Part shown: piece after piece, positions 60,624 to 64,000 of the stretch
Layout: every line of letters begins with the position of its first letter
Position numbering within the stretch: position 1 is the first letter of the stretch
Source: Lysobacterales bacterium
GTDB lineage: Bacteria > Pseudomonadota > Gammaproteobacteria > Xanthomonadales > Ahniellaceae
Length of the DNA: 64,000 nucleotides
Assembly (NCBI GenBank): GCA_016182785.1
Contig: JACPFU010000004.1
Coordinates: forward strand, 124,001 to 188,000
Direction: 5' to 3'
Translations under genes and position numbers: made by a program
The notes under the pieces: generated by a model
The model's input: the letters and a program-made list of their open reading frames with translations, nothing else
Databases searched by the model: none
Told to the model about the DNA's origin: nothing

Positions 60624-61879
60624 ACGCCCAACCGAACCCCGTCCTGTCTACCGACCTGCGCATCAACGGCCAGCGCCTGTGGGATTCGTTGATGGAGATG
60701 GCGAAGATCGGCGCGACGCCGAAGGGCGGCGTGTGCCGGTTGGCGTTGACCGATCTCGACCGGCAGGGGCGCGACCTGTTCGTGCGCTGGGCGAAGGAGG
60801 CGGGCTGCACGATTTCGGTCGATCGAATGGGCAACGTGTTCGCGCGTCGCGCCGGCCGCGACGAGTCACTGGCGCCGGTGGTGACCGGCTCGCATGCAGA
60901 CTCGCAGCCCACCGGCGGCAAGTTCGACGGCATCTACGGCGTGCTCGGCGGGCTGGAGGTGATCCGCTCGTTGAACGACCACGGCATCGAGACCGAGCGC
61001 CCGGTCGAGGTGGTGATCTGGACCAACGAGGAAGGCTCGCGCTTCGCGCCGGCGATGGTCGCCTCGGGCGTGTTCGCCGGCGTGTTCACGCTCGACTACG
61101 GGCTGTCGCGCGCCGACATCCACGGCGTCACCATGGGCCAGGAGCTCACGCGCATCGGCTATGCCGGCGATGCGCCGATGGGCAAGCCGATCCACGCCGC
61201 GTTCGAGCTGCACATCGAGCAGGGGCCGATCCTCGAAGCCGAGGGCAAGACCATCGGCGTGGTCACGCACGCGCAAGGCCAGCGCTGGTACGAAGTCGAG
61301 TTCATCGGTCAGGAATCGCATGCCGGACCAACGCCGATGCCGCGGCGCAAGGACGCGCTGCTCGCCGCAGCGCGCGTGATCGACCGCGTCAACCGCATCG
61401 GCCACGAACACGCGCCCTATGCCTGCGCGACGGTCGGCATGATCCAGAACCATCCGAACTCGCGCAACGTGATTCCGGGCCGCGTGTTCTTCACCATCGA
61501 CATCCGCCATCCCGAGGACGCCGTACTCGCGGTGATGGACGGCAAGGTGCGCGAGGCCGTGGCACGCATTGCTGCCGAGACCAAGGTCGAAGTGCAGCGT
61601 CTGGAACAGATCTTCTACTACGCGCCGGTGCCATTCGATGCCGATTGCGTCGCGTCGGTGCGCGCCGCGGCCGAGCGCTTCGGCTACTCGCATCGCGACA
61701 TCGTCGCCGGTGCCGGGCACGACGCCTGCTATCTCGCGCAGGTGGCGCCAACCTCGATGGTGTTCGTGCCCTGCGTCGATGGCATCAGCCACAACGAGGT
61801 CGAAGACGCCTTGCCGGAGTGGATCGAAGCCGGCGGCAACGTGTTGCTGCACGCCATCCTCGGCCGCGCCGGGCGCTGA
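60620..61879 (+). CDS. M20 family amidohydrolase (N-carbamoyl amino acid hydrolase/beta-ureidopropionase type)
   Basis: Predicted product of 419 residues with a strong GGAGGAG ribosome site. Zinc-site motifs of the hydantoinase/carbamoylase group are all present: TGSHADSQPTGGKFDGIYGVLGGLEV, WTNEEGSRFAPAM, AFELHIEQGPILE, FIGQESHAGPTPM and GAGHDACYLAQ. Such enzymes release CO2 and ammonia from N-carbamoyl amino acids; allantoate or ureidoglycolate hydrolases share the fold. The nearby cytosine deaminase-like and malonate-semialdehyde dehydrogenase genes make beta-ureidopropionase activity plausible (inference). Confidence 0.87.
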   Translation: MNAQPNPVLSTDLRINGQRLWDSLMEMAKIGATPKGGVCRLALTDLDRQGRDLFVRWAKEAGCTISVDRMGNVFARRAGRDESLAPVVTGSHADSQPTGGKFDGIYGVLGGLEVIRSLNDHGIETERPVEVVIWTNEEGSRFAPAMVASGVFAGVFTLDYGLSRADIHGVTMGQELTRIGYAGDAPMGKPIHAAFELHIEQGPILEAEGKTIGVVTHAQGQRWYEVEFIGQESHAGPTPMPRRKDALLAAARVIDRVNRIGHEHAPYACATVGMIQNHPNSRNVIPGRVFFTIDIRHPEDAVLAVMDGKVREAVARIAAETKVEVQRLEQIFYYAPVPFDADCVASVRAAAERFGYSHRDIVAGAGHDACYLAQVAPTSMVFVPCVDGISHNEVEDALPEWIEAGGNVLLHAILGRAGR

Positions 61880-61902
61880 CACCTGCGACCTCGGCGGCGA
61901 AT

Positions 61903-62012
61903 CCCCTCTCCCTCGATGGGAGAGGGGAAGGGGAGAGGGTGGGTTCGGAGCGGTGTCGCGGGACGCCCCCTCTCTCCCGGCCTCTCTCCCGCGAGGGGAG
62001 AGAGGAAAAGTG
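61903..62012 (+). repeat. Dispersed GA/CT-rich repeat, copy C
   Basis: A 110-base copy beginning 24 bases after the hydrolase stop, with the same two-hairpin layout and orientation as copies B1 and B2. Differences from B1 are few, such as GAAGGGG for GCAGGGG, GGGTTCGG for GAGTTCGG, CCCGCGAGGGG at the second hairpin and GGAAAAG for GGAGAAG. It ends 26 bases before the convergent beta-propeller gene. Confidence 0.88.
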
Positions 62013-62037
62013 CGCAACCGCCTCAGCGAGGAGGAGT

Positions 62038-64000
62038 TTATTCGAACCCGTTCGCGAACAACGCGGCCGGCAGCGGGAACTCGCGGGTGAAGAAGCCGCG
62101 GCCGTAGCTGCCGAGGATCAGTCGCGGCGGGCTGATGGTCGGGTCGTATTCGAGTTGCGTGACCAGCAGCGTCGCGGGCAGACCCTGCATCACCGGGACC
62201 CAGTGCGCGCCGCTGTCATCGCTCTGGTACACGCCGCCGGTAGTGGCGAGCCACAGCTGGCGCGGATCGAGCGAGCTCGCGATCAGCTCCTGCGGCGCCT
62301 CGCCGGTGGCGACGGCGTTGATGTCGCCGGTGGCCGAGGTCCAGCTCACACCGGCATCGTGGGTGAAGGCGAGGCGGATGGTGGCGTCATTCTGCGCCAT
62401 CACGAAGTAGGCGCTGTTCGGTCGGCCGGGGTTGCGGTCGGCCTGCAGGCGCGAACTCGATCCCGCTGCAGGAATGCTGCCGACCGTGGGTGAGCGCACA
62501 TGGATGGTCATGTTCGGTGCCGCCCCGGTCAGCACCAGCACGCGGTTGCTGCCGACGCGGTTGATGTAGACGACGTCGGCGCCGCTGTTGTTCGCGACCG
62601 AGAGGTTGACCCAGTCCCCCGGTCCGGTGCCCCAGAAGTCCGCCGGCAGGTTGCCGGCATGCAGCACCGACCAGCCGCTGCAGGACGGGTCGGCGCTGAT
62701 CGAGCGCCGCCAGATCTTCGCATCCAGCGAGGTGTTGCTCCCATAGTCCACGCGCGAGGAGTAGGTGTACACGCGCTGGCCATAGCCGGGTGTGGGCTCG
62801 AGCGCGATGCCCCAGGGCGAAGTCATCGGTGCATCCAGCGTGTTCGCGGCGCAGCCGGCGTCGATCTGCTGCCAGCTCGCGCCGCCATCGCGCGACCACG
62901 AGCGCGTCCACTGCGCGCCGAAGCTGCCGGCGATTTCGTTGACGTTGTCGGAGTTGAGCCCGATTGCGCCACCGTCGGCGCCGGCGAGATAGCGCACGCG
63001 GTTGGCGGCGGACTGGGCCAGGTCCAGCAGCACCGAACCGGTGTCCCACAGGCCAGCCGCAACCAGGTTGCGGTTCTTCAGCGACTGGTTCATCGCGGCA
63101 GTGTTGCCCATCACCAGTTGCACGTTCATGCCGAGCGCGTTCTCGCTGGCGTCGATGCTGTTGGCGGCGTAGTCGTAGACGTAGACGCCGCCGTCATTGG
63201 CGACCACGACGCGGGTGTTGCCGGGCGCGACCGAGGCCGGCACGAACTCGAAGTCGGTGTGGTCGGAGAGCCCGCTCGCGATCTGCTCGAAGGTCGGCGA
63301 TGCCGCGGTGCCGTTCTCGGTCAACCAGGCGTCGACCATGCCGGCGGCGACGATGCTCGGGTTGTCCGGGTGCACCTCGATGGCATTGGCGTGGAAACCC
63401 ATGACATTGCCGAAGTGGATCGCGCCGGAGATCTTGCTCCAGGCGGTGATGCCGTAGGCGCTGCTGCGGAACACGCCGTTCGAGTTGCTGTTGGCGTCGG
63501 TGACCATCGCGTAGACGTAGGGCGAGTCGCCGCGGTTGGCCGGCCCGGCCAGCGTGATGCGACCGAGACTGCCGGTGATGCCGCTGGTGTTTGCCAGCGC
63601 CCAGTCGAACGGCAGCGTGTCCACCGCCGCGTACTGGATCGCCCCGCCCCACAGCGCGAGCAGCATCACGCCATCGTTGTCGCCGGCGGCGCCGGAGACC
63701 TGGGCGAAGTCGGAGCAGGCGCCGCTGTGTTCGCGCGTCCAGCTGCCGCCGTAGTTGCGGCTGCGGAAGAAGCCGATGTCGGTGCAGGCGTACAGCGTGC
63801 CGCTCTTGAAGCGGTCGCCGGCGATCTTGTAGTAGGTGCCGGGGTTGAAGCCGTCGGGGGTGGCGAAGGTCCAGTTGCTGCCGCCGTTGGTCGAGCGGTA
63901 CAGCCCGGTGCCGTTGTAGCGACCGCCGCCGACGCCGGTGCCGACGATCAGCCAGTTCGAGTCGGTCGGGTCGACCCAGAATCCGCCGATGCCGGTGGAA
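62038..64000 (-). CDS. Large secreted beta-propeller (BNR/sortilin-like) protein, 3' part
   Basis: The frame stays open to the window edge, so at least 654 codons belong to it and the 5' end is missing. The visible part has repeated SxDxG-type and WxxxD-like units: GLYRSTNGGSNWTFATPDGF, ACTDIGFFRSRNYGGSWTR, AFTHDAGVSWTSATG and VYQSDDSGAHWVPVMQGLP. These are Asp-box/BNR repeats of sialidase or VPS10-like propellers. A GTG at 63669 sits in mid-frame and is not the start. The last residues ALFANGFE share the tail motif of two other secreted proteins in the window. A surface or extracellular role is likely. Confidence 0.8.
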   Translation of the reverse strand, partial: STGIGGFWVDPTDSNWLIVGTGVGGGRYNGTGLYRSTNGGSNWTFATPDGFNPGTYYKIAGDRFKSGTLYACTDIGFFRSRNYGGSWTREHSGACSDFAQVSGAAGDNDGVMLLALWGGAIQYAAVDTLPFDWALANTSGITGSLGRITLAGPANRGDSPYVYAMVTDANSNSNGVFRSSAYGITAWSKISGAIHFGNVMGFHANAIEVHPDNPSIVAAGMVDAWLTENGTAASPTFEQIASGLSDHTDFEFVPASVAPGNTRVVVANDGGVYVYDYAANSIDASENALGMNVQLVMGNTAAMNQSLKNRNLVAAGLWDTGSVLLDLAQSAANRVRYLAGADGGAIGLNSDNVNEIAGSFGAQWTRSWSRDGGASWQQIDAGCAANTLDAPMTSPWGIALEPTPGYGQRVYTYSSRVDYGSNTSLDAKIWRRSISADPSCSGWSVLHAGNLPADFWGTGPGDWVNLSVANNSGADVVYINRVGSNRVLVLTGAAPNMTIHVRSPTVGSIPAAGSSSRLQADRNPGRPNSAYFVMAQNDATIRLAFTHDAGVSWTSATGDINAVATGEAPQELIASSLDPRQLWLATTGGVYQSDDSGAHWVPVMQGLPATLLVTQLEYDPTISPPRLILGSYGRGFFTREFPLPAALFANGFE

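Noticed and set aside
63667-63669. GTG at 63669 as the start of the beta-propeller gene
   Set aside because: The frame continues upstream without a stop to the window edge and encodes further BNR-type repeats, so the gene is simply cut by the window.

Overview
The window is a compact, GC-rich (roughly two-thirds GC) chromosomal segment of a gammaproteobacterium. Gene content and order point to the Xanthomonadales/Lysobacterales, possibly a Dokdonella- or Rhodanobacter-like lineage: TrpS with a long C-terminal extension, an nrdR-ribD-ribE-ribB-ribH-nusB-thiL-pgpA run, yraN-lpoA divergent from rsmI, and secreted proteins ending in F-x-N-[S/G]-F-E. The lineage call is inference. I saw no rRNA, tRNA, CRISPR array or prophage. 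Many genes are coupled by ATGA/GTGA stop-start overlaps.

Region by region. 1-3.0 kb: tail of an ABC-2 permease, a secreted protein of unknown function and a secreted lyase-like protein. 3.0-5.2 kb: a ccdAB toxin-antitoxin pair running directly into trpS, then a small membrane protein. 5.2-10.4 kb: an ECF sigma factor paired with a membrane Ser/Thr kinase bearing a C-terminal repeat region, a secreted beta-helix protein and a membrane protein. 10.4-17.4 kb: a long palindrome, genes for branched-chain 2-oxoacid dehydrogenase E2, E1-beta and E1-alpha (minus strand), an M50 protease and a POT peptide transporter. 17.5-22.4 kb: a complete homogentisate branch of tyrosine breakdown (hppD, hmgA, fahA, maiA) behind a divergent MarR regulator with a clear operator-like palindrome. 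22.4-29.3 kb: pilU, a DUF4398 lipoprotein and OmpA-like pair, a YdcH-type protein, cystathionine beta-synthase, a secreted Ig-like protein and a parvulin-type isomerase. 29.4-40.3 kb: a surface-glycan cluster with a Wzm/Wzt-type exporter, glycosyltransferases, a methyltransferase with a coiled-coil tail, a PqqD-like/GT-like fusion and a GT41-like enzyme, with the translation factor ettA embedded in it. 40.5-49.8 kb: glyA, a repeat array around a DUF559 nuclease gene, then nrdR and the riboflavin/nusB/thiL/pgpA run. 49.8-58.4 kb: SGNH hydrolase, FAD-linked oxidase, yraN, lpoA, rsmI, an EEP-family hydrolase, a CodA-like deaminase and an RDD/GYF_2 protein. 58.5-64 kb: a decayed antitoxin start, an acylating aldehyde dehydrogenase, an intact antitoxin with an internally deleted RelE/ParE toxin, an M20 carbamoylase-type hydrolase, and the 3' part of a large secreted beta-propeller protein.

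The two most unusual themes are these. (1) A dispersed ~110-nt GA/CT-rich repeat lies just downstream of hppD, glyA and the carbamoylase gene, and it also brackets the DUF559 gene. The short copies therefore look like internally deleted, MITE-like forms of a DUF559-carrying element. (2) Three otherwise unrelated exported proteins share a C-terminal [IL]-F-[AK]-N-[SG]-F-E tail, suggestive of a sorting or attachment tag. Both are inferences from sequence patterns in this single window.
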